DNA of 45,017 nucleotides from Pseudonocardia sp. SCN 73-27 (GTDB lineage Bacteria; Actinomycetota; Actinomycetes; Mycobacteriales; Pseudonocardiaceae): contig MEGH01000043.1 of NCBI GenBank assembly GCA_001725415.1, forward strand, positions 1-45,017. The letters run 5' to 3'. Position numbers and translations under genes: made by a program. How positions within the stretch are numbered: position 1 is the stretch's first letter; each line of letters begins with the position of its first letter. The notes under the pieces were generated by a model that worked only from the letters and a program-made list of their open reading frames with translations, did not search any database and was not told the DNA's origin. Shown here piece after piece: positions 1-6,732 of this stretch.

Positions 1-80
1 CCACCCACAACCCCTACCAGCCCGACCGACACCGAGCCCTTCAACGCGTCCTCAACCAAGATCAACCGACGGCGGCTTGA
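1..80 (+). CDS. C-terminal end of a transposase, probably IS110 family (partial)
   Basis: Reading frame 3 is open from the left edge and ends in TGA at 78-80. It encodes a tail with the pattern NPYxPxRHRALxRVL, which resembles the C-terminus of IS110-type transposases as I remember them. The stop is followed directly by CTTGACAC, a type of sequence I recall next to the stop of actinobacterial IS110 elements. Only about 25 residues are visible, so no catalytic residue can be checked. The IS would sit inside or at the border of the mobile element. Any other protein with a similar tail is possible. Confidence 0.4.
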   Translation, partial: THNPYQPDRHRALQRVLNQDQPTAA

Positions 81-91
81 CACAGGGCAAC

Positions 92-553
92 TCATCGCGT
101 CACCGCCACAGGACCGCCGTCGGCGACCTCGGCCGCCTGCTGGGTGGTGTTGTCGACGCCGATGTGGCTGATCCGCGACCAGAACGTGTTGACAACCCGA
201 TCCGCCTCCCGCGCCCGGACCGCCAGCTCGTGCATGTCCGCCGCTGCGGCGTACAGGAGCTCGTGCGGGTCGACGACCCGGGAGTCGTCGTAGACCGGCC
301 GGCCCTCGCCGTACTGCTCGACCTGGCGGGCCAGGACCTCGGCCAGCGCCGCGACCGCGGCCAGGGTGTCGACCAACTCCCCCGCGATCGCATAGAAGTC
401 GGCGTGCTCCGGGTCAGCGCTGCCCTGGGCGTGCACGACCGCGCGCCACGCCTGCGCGCCGGCCTCAGCCTGACGCACCGCCGGGCGCTCGTCGACGTCC
501 CGGCCGTCCGCGTCGTTGTCGTCGTGCTCGTAGTACCTGCTGGTGGTGCTCAT
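92..553 (-). CDS. hypothetical protein of the mobile element
   Basis: A 153-residue soluble acidic protein with no signal peptide or membrane segment. The N-terminus is rich in Asp and Glu. The middle (about residues 45-130) is Ala/Leu/Glu-rich and probably helical. I recognise no family. Its ATG at 553 directly follows the TAG stop of the whiB-like gene (TAGATG), so it is the last gene of a tightly coupled four-gene operon read leftwards. The opposite strand is also open here, but it gives an Arg/Val-rich translation typical of an antisense shadow, and the operon packing favours this strand. Function unknown; probably a helper gene of the integrative element. Confidence 0.6.
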   Translation of the reverse strand: MSTTSRYYEHDDNDADGRDVDERPAVRQAEAGAQAWRAVVHAQGSADPEHADFYAIAGELVDTLAAVAALAEVLARQVEQYGEGRPVYDDSRVVDPHELLYAAAADMHELAVRAREADRVVNTFWSRISHIGVDNTTQQAAEVADGGPVAVTR

Positions 554-940
554 CTACCCTCGGTGTCCTTCCAGTGACTTGGTGCCTGCCAGGGCCTCAC
601 GTGCTGCGAAGATCCGGAGGGGAGTCGCGGTTGCCGCCGGGCTCCCCTCCCCCACACCCACCAGCGCTGCGCCCGCGGGCTCGTCGCGGACTGTTCGGCG
701 GCGCAGCTTCGCTCGTTCCTCGGGGGTCGTGCCGCCCGCGATCCCGTCCGGCAGCGCCGTCAGGGCGTAGTCCAGGCATCGGGCCCGGACCGGGCAGCCC
801 GCGCACACCCGCTTCGCCGCGGCGACCTGCGCCTCGTAGAGCGGGCCGTCTTCGGCCGTTGGGAAGAACAGCTCCGGGTCGACTCGGCCGCAGAGCGCAT
901 CTGCTCGCCAGTCGCGGGTGATGTAGTAGGCGGCGGTCAT
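554..940 (-). CDS. WhiB-family iron-sulfur regulator
   Basis: A 128-residue protein with the four WhiB cysteines at residues 17, 46, 49 and 55 (C-x28-C-x2-C-x5-C), followed by the G-I-A-G-G turn (66-70) and a basic stretch rich in Arg. WhiB proteins carry a 4Fe-4S cluster and bind the region 4 domain of the main sigma factor to control transcription. Acidic and aromatic residues lie between the first two Cys, as is usual. It overlaps the stop of the upstream membrane-protein gene by 4 bp and abuts the next gene, so all are co-translated. Copies on plasmids and integrative elements are common in actinomycetes, and here it probably controls element functions. The C-terminal 40 residues look unstructured. 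Confidence 0.92.
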   Translation of the reverse strand: MTAAYYITRDWRADALCGRVDPELFFPTAEDGPLYEAQVAAAKRVCAGCPVRARCLDYALTALPDGIAGGTTPEERAKLRRRTVRDEPAGAALVGVGEGSPAATATPLRIFAAREALAGTKSLEGHRG

Positions 941-1176
941 CCGACAGCCCCCGACCCCGCCGACGCCTCGCGCTCGTGGTTGAGCGCCGGGGTCGTCGAG
1001 TGATCCACCGTCGACAGGAACGACGACACCGCATCGGGCAGCCCCTGCCCCGCCGGTGTGGCCACGAACAGCACCAGGGCGACGAGGGAGAACACCACGG
1101 CCCCGGCGGCGACGCGTGCCTTCGCGCAGATCACCGCGCCGACGACCGCGAACAGGATCAGCACCCCGACGCTCAT
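937..1176 (-). CDS. small two-helix membrane protein
   Basis: A 79-residue protein with two hydrophobic segments (about residues 3-17 and 24-42) and a polar, Ser/Asp-rich tail. It has no recognisable catalytic motif. Both ends overlap neighbours by 4 bp: its ATG lies in the stop of the HTH/excisionase-like gene and its stop overlaps the whiB start. This places it in the same operon. Small membrane proteins of this kind occur in many actinobacterial conjugative elements, but I cannot assign a role from the sequence. Confidence 0.65.
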   Translation of the reverse strand: MSVGVLILFAVVGAVICAKARVAAGAVVFSLVALVLFVATPAGQGLPDAVSSFLSTVDHSTTPALNHEREASAGSGAVG

Positions 1177-1433
1177 GCCGTCACCTCGTGGTCCGCGGCC
1201 CAGCTACCGGCGTCGACGACCGTCTGACCCGTCATCGCCGCGTCGGCCATCGCCTCGACCGCCTTGGCGGGGACGATCAGCCGGCCGCGGATGCGGACCG
1301 CCGGGAACTCGCCCGCCGCGATGGCCCGATACACCGTCATCGGCGACATCCCGAAGATCTCGGCGACCTCCGCAACGCTGTAGAACCTCGGCGCGCCGAC
1401 CGGCTGGCGAGCCGTCTTAAGACCCCTCATCAT
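1173..1433 (-). CDS. HTH DNA-binding protein, excisionase/MerR-like
   Basis: A single helix-turn-helix domain of the excisionase type: YSVAEVAEIFGMSPMTVYRAI followed by the wing-like GEFPAVRIRGRLIVPAKAVEAM, in a protein of about 86 residues. Such proteins act as recombination directionality factors or small repressors of integrative elements. The frame is open to an ATG at 1451, but that ATG lies inside a palindrome (1448-1464). The tandem ATGs at 1433 and 1430 are preceded by AGGAACGGAG, so I chose 1433. It is the first gene of the leftward operon and ends in a 4-bp overlap with the membrane-protein gene. It lies 2.5 kb from the integrase rather than next to it, so it may be a repressor rather than Xis. 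Confidence 0.75.
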   Translation of the reverse strand: MMRGLKTARQPVGAPRFYSVAEVAEIFGMSPMTVYRAIAAGEFPAVRIRGRLIVPAKAVEAMADAAMTGQTVVDAGSWAADHEVTA

Positions 1434-1447
1434 CGCTCCGTTCCTAT

Positions 1448-1464
1448 ACATGTTGGGAACATGT
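1448..1464. promoter_or_regulatory. palindromic operator before the HTH/whiB operon
   Basis: ACATGTTGGGAACATGT is a perfect 7-bp inverted repeat around GGG. On the minus strand it is followed by TATAGG, a possible -10 box, and then by the ribosome-binding region of the HTH gene. Its place at the promoter suggests autoregulation by the HTH protein or control by the neighbouring regulator; this is inference. Confidence 0.45.
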
Positions 1465-1631
1465 ACTGCACATCGTAGGTACGAGTCGGGGTTTCCGTCA
1501 ACGTCCGCGATCTCGTGTGCCTCAAGGTTGCTAGCGAGGCAGGGGGCGGCGGCAGATGACGCGGGGTGACGCGAGATGACGCGGTCGACGCATCAGGGTT
1601 GATTCCCGCAGCTCAAGGCGGCATCGTGATC

Positions 1632-2762
1632 ATGAGGCCGAACGGGGGGACGATGCTCAACCGTCTGGCGGAAGCTCGCTCCGACCGCGGCTGGAAGAAG
1701 ACGCGGCTCCTGCACGAACTCCGCAGCGCGGCCTCACGACGCGGCGAGACGCTGCCGAAGGACGAGAGCCTCGCCCGCCGGGTCGCCGTCTGGGAGAACC
1801 AGGGCGGAGCGGTGAGCGACTTCTACAGCGAGCTTCTGTGCGAGGTCTACGGACTCTCCGCCGCCGAGCTCGGACTCGTCGAGCCGCCTCCGGACACCCC
1901 CGCCGCGCCCGTTGTGACGACGATTCCCCAGTTCACGAGGGTCGACGCCGGACTCGTCGCGCTCCTGCGCGGGCAGACTCAGAGCATCCGATTGCTCGAT
2001 CGCCGACTTGGCGGCGTAGCGATCTTCCGGCAGGCCAGAGCCCACGTCGACGGCATCGAGCAACTCATCCGGTATGCGCTTCCCGGCGACGACCGCGATG
2101 CCGGTGCGGGCGAGCTGAGCCAGGCGGCAGCGCTCGCGGGGTGGCAGGCGCTCGACCTCGGCAATCTCGACGAGGCGTGGCAGCTCCACGAGGTGGCCAC
2201 GGCCGCAGCCCGGGAGAGCGGCGACGCCGCGGCGCTGTCCTACGCCCGTGCACAGCAGGCGTACGTGCTTCTGGACAGCGATCGCCCGACCGACGCGCTC
2301 GCCCTGATCACAGCAGCGCGTGAGCGCGCGGACGCAATGGTGCCGAATATCCTGCGCGCGTGGCTGCATGCTGCAGAGGGCGAGGCTTTCGCGGCGCTCG
2401 GGCAACGCGACGCAGCGCTGCGCACACTCGACCTGGCCGACGCCGCGCTTCCCGGCGAGCCCGACGACGCACTGCCGTACCTGATGCTTGACGCCGCGCA
2501 CCTCGGCCGGTGGCGCGGGCACTGCCTCGCTCGCCTCGGCGAGACGTCGGCCATCGACGACCTGACCTCGGCACTTGGGGCGATGGGTGAGGGCACGTAC
2601 GGTCGCGCCGAGGTCAGCCTGCGCGTCGACCTCGCTCTCGCCCACGCCGCCCGGGGCGACGCCGACGAGTCTCGCCACCACGCTCAGCGTGCTGCGGACC
2701 TCGCGGGTCGAACCGGTTCGACTCGCCAGCGTCGACGGATCGAGGAGCTACTGAGCGCGTGA
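1632..2762 (+). CDS. HTH/TPR-like transcriptional regulator of the element
   Basis: A soluble protein of about 376 residues. The N-terminus (RLAEARSDRGWKKTRLLHEL ... VAVWENQGG ... YSELLCEVYGLSAAELG) looks like a degenerate XRE-type helix-turn-helix. Residues from about 110 onwards form Ala/Leu-rich paired helices (for example LDLGNLDEAWQLHEVATAAA and AFAALGQRDAALRTLDLADAAL) like tetratricopeptide repeats. Proteins of this build are common in actinobacterial mobile elements and secondary-metabolite clusters and are thought to be peptide- or signal-responsive regulators. Possible starts are 1566, 1632 (AAGGCGG upstream) and 1653. It is divergent from the HTH/whiB operon and its 3' end overlaps the Nudix gene by 15 bp tail to tail. 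Confidence 0.75.
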   Translation: MRPNGGTMLNRLAEARSDRGWKKTRLLHELRSAASRRGETLPKDESLARRVAVWENQGGAVSDFYSELLCEVYGLSAAELGLVEPPPDTPAAPVVTTIPQFTRVDAGLVALLRGQTQSIRLLDRRLGGVAIFRQARAHVDGIEQLIRYALPGDDRDAGAGELSQAAALAGWQALDLGNLDEAWQLHEVATAAARESGDAAALSYARAQQAYVLLDSDRPTDALALITAARERADAMVPNILRAWLHAAEGEAFAALGQRDAALRTLDLADAALPGEPDDALPYLMLDAAHLGRWRGHCLARLGETSAIDDLTSALGAMGEGTYGRAEVSLRVDLALAHAARGDADESRHHAQRAADLAGRTGSTRQRRRIEELLSA

Positions 2763-3323
2763 CGGCGCGGTCGACCCGCTGAGCGCCAGGACATGGAGCA
2801 GCCCGACCAGGGAACCGGAATTCACGATGCGGCCCTCGGCGATCAGCTCGGGCACGTCTGCGAGCGCGAGCCATTCGAACCGACCCTCATTGACCTCCAC
2901 CGCGTCGCCGACTCGCTCGGCTCCGCGGGCGAGGAACACGTGGTGCGCGTTGCGGACCATCCCGATCATGGGCTCGAACGTCACAAGGTGTTCGACCGAT
3001 CGGGGTCGGTAGCCGGTCTCCTCCTCGACCTCGCGCGCCGCCGTCTCGGCCGGCGTCTCGCCTACGTCGAGCAGCCCGCCCGGCAGCTCCCAGTTCCACA
3101 CGTCGGGGACGAATCGATGCCGCCACGCCATCAGCACGTGCTCGCCGGCGTCATCGAGGACGACCGTCATCGCCGCGGCGGGCAGGACCACGGTGTGGTG
3201 CTCGAACCGCTCGCCCGAGGGCATGGAGATGTCGGCCAGGCCGACCGTCACCCACTCGTTCTCATAGACTGGTCGCTCACCGTGCACGATCCATCGCTCT
3301 GCCTCGTCGTTCGGCCGCGTCAT
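2748..3323 (-). CDS. Nudix hydrolase, possibly Pif-like
   Basis: A 191-residue protein with a complete Nudix box at about residues 82-104 (G-x5-E-x7-REVEEETGY), which binds divalent metal and hydrolyses a nucleoside diphosphate linked to another group. The N-terminal part (VYENEWVTVGLADISMPSGERFEHH) resembles ADP-ribose/ADP-sugar pyrophosphatases. The ATG at 3323 has no ribosome-binding site but has TACGGT 8 nt upstream, so it is probably leaderless. It lies between the GntR gene and the HTH regulator of the element. In pSAM2 the Nudix-motif protein Pif prevents redundant transfer and is linked to the GntR repressor KorSA. By position this gene could do the same; the substrate cannot be told. 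Confidence 0.88.
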   Translation of the reverse strand: MTRPNDEAERWIVHGERPVYENEWVTVGLADISMPSGERFEHHTVVLPAAAMTVVLDDAGEHVLMAWRHRFVPDVWNWELPGGLLDVGETPAETAAREVEEETGYRPRSVEHLVTFEPMIGMVRNAHHVFLARGAERVGDAVEVNEGRFEWLALADVPELIAEGRIVNSGSLVGLLHVLALSGSTAPSRAQ

Positions 3324-3363
3324 AGCTCAAACCGTAGCCGCCGACGACGTCGCGCCGGGCGTC

Positions 3364-3804
3364 TCACCGAGGCGTCGCGAACGCGCCGGAGCCCTGTCGG
3401 ATGGCTACTGCTCCCGCCTCGACCAGACGTTGATAGGCCCGTCGGACGGTGTTGCGGGAAACGCTGTGCTCAGCCATCAGGTCCGCCTCGCTCGGTAGCG
3501 CGTCGCTCGGCCCGAACTCGCCGTCCTCGATCCGCCGCAACAGGTCGGCCGCGATGCGCTCGTAGGCCGTCGTCGGAACGGGCGCCGCCGCGCCGACCAC
3601 CCGACGTCCCTGTCCCGCAACGACTTCGATCAGTCCCTCGTCGACGAGTAGCGCCAACGCCGAGCGGACCGTTCCCCGGGCTACCTGATGCTGCTCGGAC
3701 AGAGCCAGCTCCGACGGCACCATCTCGCCGGGCGCCAACTCGCCCCGCTCGATCAAACGGCGCAGTTCGTCGGCGATCGTCCGGTAGGTGCCGCGGGGTG
3801 CCAC
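3364..3804 (-). CDS. tandem GntR winged-helix regulator (KorSA-like by context)
   Basis: Two complete GntR-type winged helices in a row, residues about 5-70 (TYRTIADELRRLIERGELAPG ... RGTVRSALALLVDEGLIEVV) and 78-144 (AYERIAADLLRRIEDGEFGPS ... NTVRRAYQRLVEAGAV). No effector-binding domain follows. Normal GntR proteins have one winged helix plus a sensor domain, so this is an unusual double DNA-binding protein. The frame is open to 3900, but the first 32 residues look non-coding. The GTG at 3804 follows AGGAG at good distance and starts right before domain 1. The gene is just downstream of the integrase (same strand) with a palindrome in its promoter; KorSA of pSAM2 is the nearest known parallel. 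Confidence 0.85.
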   Translation of the reverse strand: MAPRGTYRTIADELRRLIERGELAPGEMVPSELALSEQHQVARGTVRSALALLVDEGLIEVVAGQGRRVVGAAAPVPTTAYERIAADLLRRIEDGEFGPSDALPSEADLMAEHSVSRNTVRRAYQRLVEAGAVAIRQGSGAFATPR

Positions 3805-3843
3805 GTAGAACGCGCTCCTATCTGGACTCGGTGCGTTGCAAAA

Positions 3844-3863
3844 GGCTAGCGCCCGATCTAGCC
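3844..3863. promoter_or_regulatory. palindrome in the gntR promoter
   Basis: GGCTAG-N8-CTAGCC lies between the integrase stop and the chosen gntR start. On the minus strand TTGCCA, a 16-nt spacer and TAGATC could form -35/-10 boxes, and the palindrome overlaps the -10. This is a natural site for autorepression by the GntR protein. No second copy was seen. Confidence 0.4.
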
Positions 3864-3903
3864 AGAGGTCACAGCATGGCAATTGACACCGCCGCGTCAA
3901 AGT

Positions 3904-5733
3904 TCAGTCCAAGCGAAGGATCGTCACGACCTCGTCATTGCCGGGGCGGCAGACCTCCAGCTCGTATCCGTAACCGCCGTGGTCGATGTGGCCCGAGCCA
4001 AACTCGATCTCCGCGATCCCCTCGGCATGTGGCGCAAAGGAATCCGGGTCATCGAGCGAGGCCCGGACTAGCCGCGGACGGCTTCTGACCCCGGAACCGC
4101 TCACCAACGTCACCGACCAGTACCCACCACCGGAGGACTTGGCAGGCACGGGCGGCGCGACCTGCTCCGGCGCGGCCTCCGAGCGTTCAGGCGACGAGGC
4201 GATGCGCAGCCGCCGTCGCCCGTCGCTCACGATCAGCCCCCAGGACTTCGACAGCGCGACGGCGCGACGAGCGGTGGAGAGCGAGACGCCGTGCCGGTCG
4301 GCGATCTCGTGCGCCGTCGGAGCGACGTCCCCAACCTGCAACTCGCCGGCTCGGACGCTCTCGGCCAGCGACGCCGCCACCGTCTCGTACGGATGGCTCG
4401 GGTTCGTCCTCGCCCGCTCCGCGTCGTCGACGACCGTCGGCCGCTGCGGCATGCGAGCCGTCAAGCTGGCAGCCGCGCGCTGATCGGCTTCGGACACCCA
4501 CGCGGTGTAGGTCCGCAACGTCGTCGTACCGCCACCGCCGTGGCCGAGTCGGCCAGCGACTGTTCGGACGTCGACACCGGCGGCGATCAGCTCGGTAGCC
4601 GAGTAGTGGCGGAGCTTGTGCAGCGTCGTCACGATGCCGAGCCGATTGGCAAGGCGCTCGTAGCGCTGGGTGACGCTGTCCGGGATCGGGAAGGCTGCCC
4701 CGTCCGGCGCGCCGGAGAAGACGAACGCCTCGCTGCTCAGGTCGATGCCGAGCGCGCTCGCGCGATCCGCGCATCGCTGGCGGTGCTCACGTAGGACCGC
4801 GACCGACTCGGGGTCGAGGGCAACCCGTCGCTGCTGGTGGGTCTTCAACTCCGCCTCGACCAGCATGCCGTCTTCCTTGCGGATCGCCCGCCGTAGCCAC
4901 AGCGTCTCGCGGCCGGCCTCCAGGTCGACCGACGACCACCGGACGGCGCACAGTTCTCCGCGGCGCGCGCCCGTCGTCATCGCCACCCACAGCAGCGCAC
5001 CCCAGTCGGGGTCGCGCCACGCCTCGTTGAGGATCAGCGCCGCCTGTTCCGGCGTCGGCGGCTGAGGATTGGCCTTTGGGGCTGCGGGCGGTTCACCGTC
5101 GCCGACCGGGCTAATCGCAACCCACTTCCACCGAACGGCCTTGCGGTAAGCGCCGGAGAGGATGAAGTGCATGTGCCGGACCGTCGAGGCGGCGAGGGGA
5201 CGGCAGCTGTGCGGCCGGCACCGCTCGTTGCAGTCGTGGTCACCGTCCACGCGATGATCCACCCCGGGGCGACCGTCGCAGTGCTTCCGACAGCGCCGGA
5301 GCTCGGCATAGAACGAGTCGAGGACGTCCGCTTCGAGTGTGCCGACCTTCACTCGCCCGATCAGCGGCGAGATGTGGTTGTTCACGTACCCGCGATAAAG
5401 CGTCAGCGTGTTGGGCGCGCCATCGAACTGGTCGAGGTACTTCTCGAGGAGCTGGTCGATCGTCGCGCTCGTTCGCGGGTTGCGGCGCTCGGCCACAGAC
5501 GCGACGAGGCGGGCCCGGGTCGCCTCCGCTCGCTCGTACGCTTTCGGCCCGGGCGGGACGACCTCGATCAGGTCGTGGCGGCGCTTCGTGACGGGGTCGA
5601 CGCCGGCGTAGACGCGGACACGGAGCGCCCCGCTCGGCAGCTCGTCGATGCTGCCCTTCTGGCGCCCTGACCTGGTCGTTCGCGGCTTGGCCACGGGCGG
5701 ACCATACCGCGTTCGCGTCACGAACCGTGTCAC
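3904..5733 (-). CDS. int: tyrosine integrase fused to a C-terminal GntR-type winged helix
   Basis: A 609-residue site-specific recombinase, far longer than the usual 380-450. Residues 90-200 form the SAM-like core-binding domain, containing a Cys/His cluster (C148, H151, C152, C168, C172, H175, C177) that may bind zinc. The catalytic domain has R257 (ARRGEL), K297, H372-x-x-R375, H398 and the nucleophile Y409 (LRTYTAW), so it should be active. Residues about 448-512 (YETVAASLAESVRAGELQVG ... LSTARRAVALSKSWGLIVSD) form a GntR-like winged helix, followed by an unassigned domain of about 70 residues. The gene starts next to the 3' end of tRNA-Thr. GTG at 5733 gives the longest form; GTG at 5691 (protein beginning AKPRTTRSG) is equally likely. 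A small gap separates it from the gntR gene downstream. Confidence 0.93.
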   Translation of the reverse strand: MTRFVTRTRYGPPVAKPRTTRSGRQKGSIDELPSGALRVRVYAGVDPVTKRRHDLIEVVPPGPKAYERAEATRARLVASVAERRNPRTSATIDQLLEKYLDQFDGAPNTLTLYRGYVNNHISPLIGRVKVGTLEADVLDSFYAELRRCRKHCDGRPGVDHRVDGDHDCNERCRPHSCRPLAASTVRHMHFILSGAYRKAVRWKWVAISPVGDGEPPAAPKANPQPPTPEQAALILNEAWRDPDWGALLWVAMTTGARRGELCAVRWSSVDLEAGRETLWLRRAIRKEDGMLVEAELKTHQQRRVALDPESVAVLREHRQRCADRASALGIDLSSEAFVFSGAPDGAAFPIPDSVTQRYERLANRLGIVTTLHKLRHYSATELIAAGVDVRTVAGRLGHGGGGTTTLRTYTAWVSEADQRAAASLTARMPQRPTVVDDAERARTNPSHPYETVAASLAESVRAGELQVGDVAPTAHEIADRHGVSLSTARRAVALSKSWGLIVSDGRRRLRIASSPERSEAAPEQVAPPVPAKSSGGGYWSVTLVSGSGVRSRPRLVRASLDDPDSFAPHAEGIAEIEFGSGHIDHGGYGYELEVCRPGNDEVVTILRLD

Positions 5734-5830
5734 ATTGATCGAATTCGAGGGGCCCGGATCCGCAAAACCCCTGGTCAGAAGTGGAGCCGGAGGTCGGGAT
5801 CGAACCGACGACCTACCGCTTACAAGGCGG
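5734..5830. other. probable attachment site region of the integrated element
   Basis: The integrase start lies 48 bp from the 3' end of tRNA-Thr, the usual arrangement for elements that integrate into a tRNA 3' end and restore it. The element lies to the left. The partner direct repeat is not present in 1-5733, so the other att site must be beyond the left edge. Exact core limits cannot be set without the empty site. Confidence 0.55.
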
Positions 5831-5856
5831 TTGCTCTACCACTGAGCTACACCGGC
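5782..5856 (-). tRNA. tRNA-Thr (anticodon UGU)
   Basis: A full 75-nt cloverleaf including an encoded CCA. It has acceptor 7 bp, D-stem GCTC/GAGC, anticodon stem ACCGC/GCGGT with loop CTTGTAA (anticodon TGT, reads ACA), variable loop AGGTC and T-stem GTCGG/CCGAC with loop TTCGATC. The acceptor stem contains a U6:U67 mismatch. Position 67 lies in the 3' half that would be supplied by the integrated element, so the mismatch may be a scar of integration. The gene is the integration target of the element to its left. Confidence 0.95.
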
Positions 5857-5909
5857 GGGTGCTGGAAGCCTTCGGATCGTCGTGGCCGCCCGTGGCGTCC
5901 CGCGCGGCG

Positions 5910-6656
5910 CTACCCCCGCCGCTCGATGGTGACGGCTACGCCGTCGAGGAAGCACTCGAGGCCGAAGTCGAAGTCGGCGGCGACGTCGGCGCCGAAGTCG
6001 GTGGCGGCCTCGTCGAAGACACCCGCTGCGACGACGGCGGCGAGGGCGGGGAGGGTGCGGGGGTCGACGACGCGGGCGAGGGCGGCGCCGTAGCGGGCGC
6101 CGAAGGCCTCGGGGTTGTCGGTGAAGGCGGCGGCGAGCTCGGCGGTCAGCCGGATCTCGCCCTGCACGTAGGTGATCAGCCCCATGACGACGCCGACCTT
6201 GAGGGCGGGGGCGAGGCCGGTGTCGTCGAGCGCGGCGAGAGCGGCGTCGAACCAGGCGAGGTTGCGGGGGCCGACGGGTGGGCCGGTGAGGGGCAGCGTT
6301 GCGGCCCAGGGGTGGGCGCGGAACATCGTGATGATGCCGCGGGCCCAGGCGGTGAGGGCGGGGCGCCAGCCGGTGCCGTCGGCGGGCGGGGGTGGGGTGT
6401 CCATGGCGGCGTCGGCCATGAGGGTCAGCAGTTCGGACTTGCTGCGGACGTGGCGGTAGAGGGCCATGGGGGCGTTGCCGAGGCGTTCGGCGACGCGGGC
6501 CATGGAGACGGCGGCGAGTCCGTCGGTGTCGGCGATGTCGACGGCGGCGCGGACGATCTCGTCGACGGTGAGAGTGGGGCGGGGGCCGCGGCGGGGGGTG
6601 TCGCGCAGGCCCCAGAGCAGCTCGACGTCCTCTTCGAAGCTGCGTCCGTCGGCCAC
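5910..6656 (-). CDS. TetR-family repressor with TetR_C-like ligand domain
   Basis: A 248-residue protein. The N-terminal HTH (about residues 28-75: LTVDEIVRAAVDIADTDGLA ... VAERLGNAPMALYRHVRSKSELL) is the class-defining TetR motif. The rest is the helical ligand pocket typical of the tetracycline-repressor subgroup (TetR_C). It is divergent from an ABC drug-exporter pair, and two dyad sites lie between the genes, so it very likely represses the exporter and itself. The GTG start at 6656 has no ribosome-binding site but has TAGACT 7 nt upstream, which points to a leaderless transcript. The ligand is unknown. Confidence 0.92.
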   Translation of the reverse strand: MADGRSFEEDVELLWGLRDTPRRGPRPTLTVDEIVRAAVDIADTDGLAAVSMARVAERLGNAPMALYRHVRSKSELLTLMADAAMDTPPPPADGTGWRPALTAWARGIITMFRAHPWAATLPLTGPPVGPRNLAWFDAALAALDDTGLAPALKVGVVMGLITYVQGEIRLTAELAAAFTDNPEAFGARYGAALARVVDPRTLPALAAVVAAGVFDEAATDFGADVAADFDFGLECFLDGVAVTIERRG

Positions 6657-6681
6657 GGGAGGCAGTCTAGAAATGCCAACT

Positions 6682-6717
6682 GCGTATTCGCTACGCTGAT
6701 TCGCGTACGTGATACGC
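6682..6717. promoter_or_regulatory. two tandem TetR operators
   Basis: GCGTA-TTCGC-TACGC (6682-6696) and GCGTA-CGTGA-TACGC (6703-6717) are two identical 5-bp inverted repeats with 5-bp spacers, placed 21 bp centre to centre, i.e. two helical turns on the same face. They lie in the 76-bp space between tetR and the ABC transporter gene and overlap the probable promoters of both. Confidence 0.65.
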
Positions 6718-6732
6718 AGAGAGGGGACGGCG

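Noticed and set aside
77-577. Open frame on the plus strand opposite the first hypothetical gene
   Set aside because: Arg/Val-rich translation and no operon context; the minus-strand gene abuts the whiB-like gene stop-to-start.
1-5733. Toxin-antitoxin pair in the element
   Set aside because: The small genes are an HTH/excisionase, a membrane protein and a WhiB protein; none matches a toxin fold I recognise.
1-5781. Second copy of the tRNA-Thr 3' end (partner att site)
   Set aside because: Looked for AGGTCGGGATCGAACC and its complement left of the integrase; none found, so the partner lies outside the window.
6709-6732. Upstream GTG start for the ABC ATPase
   Set aside because: It lies within the TetR operator; ATG 6733 has an ideal ribosome-binding site and fits the family length.
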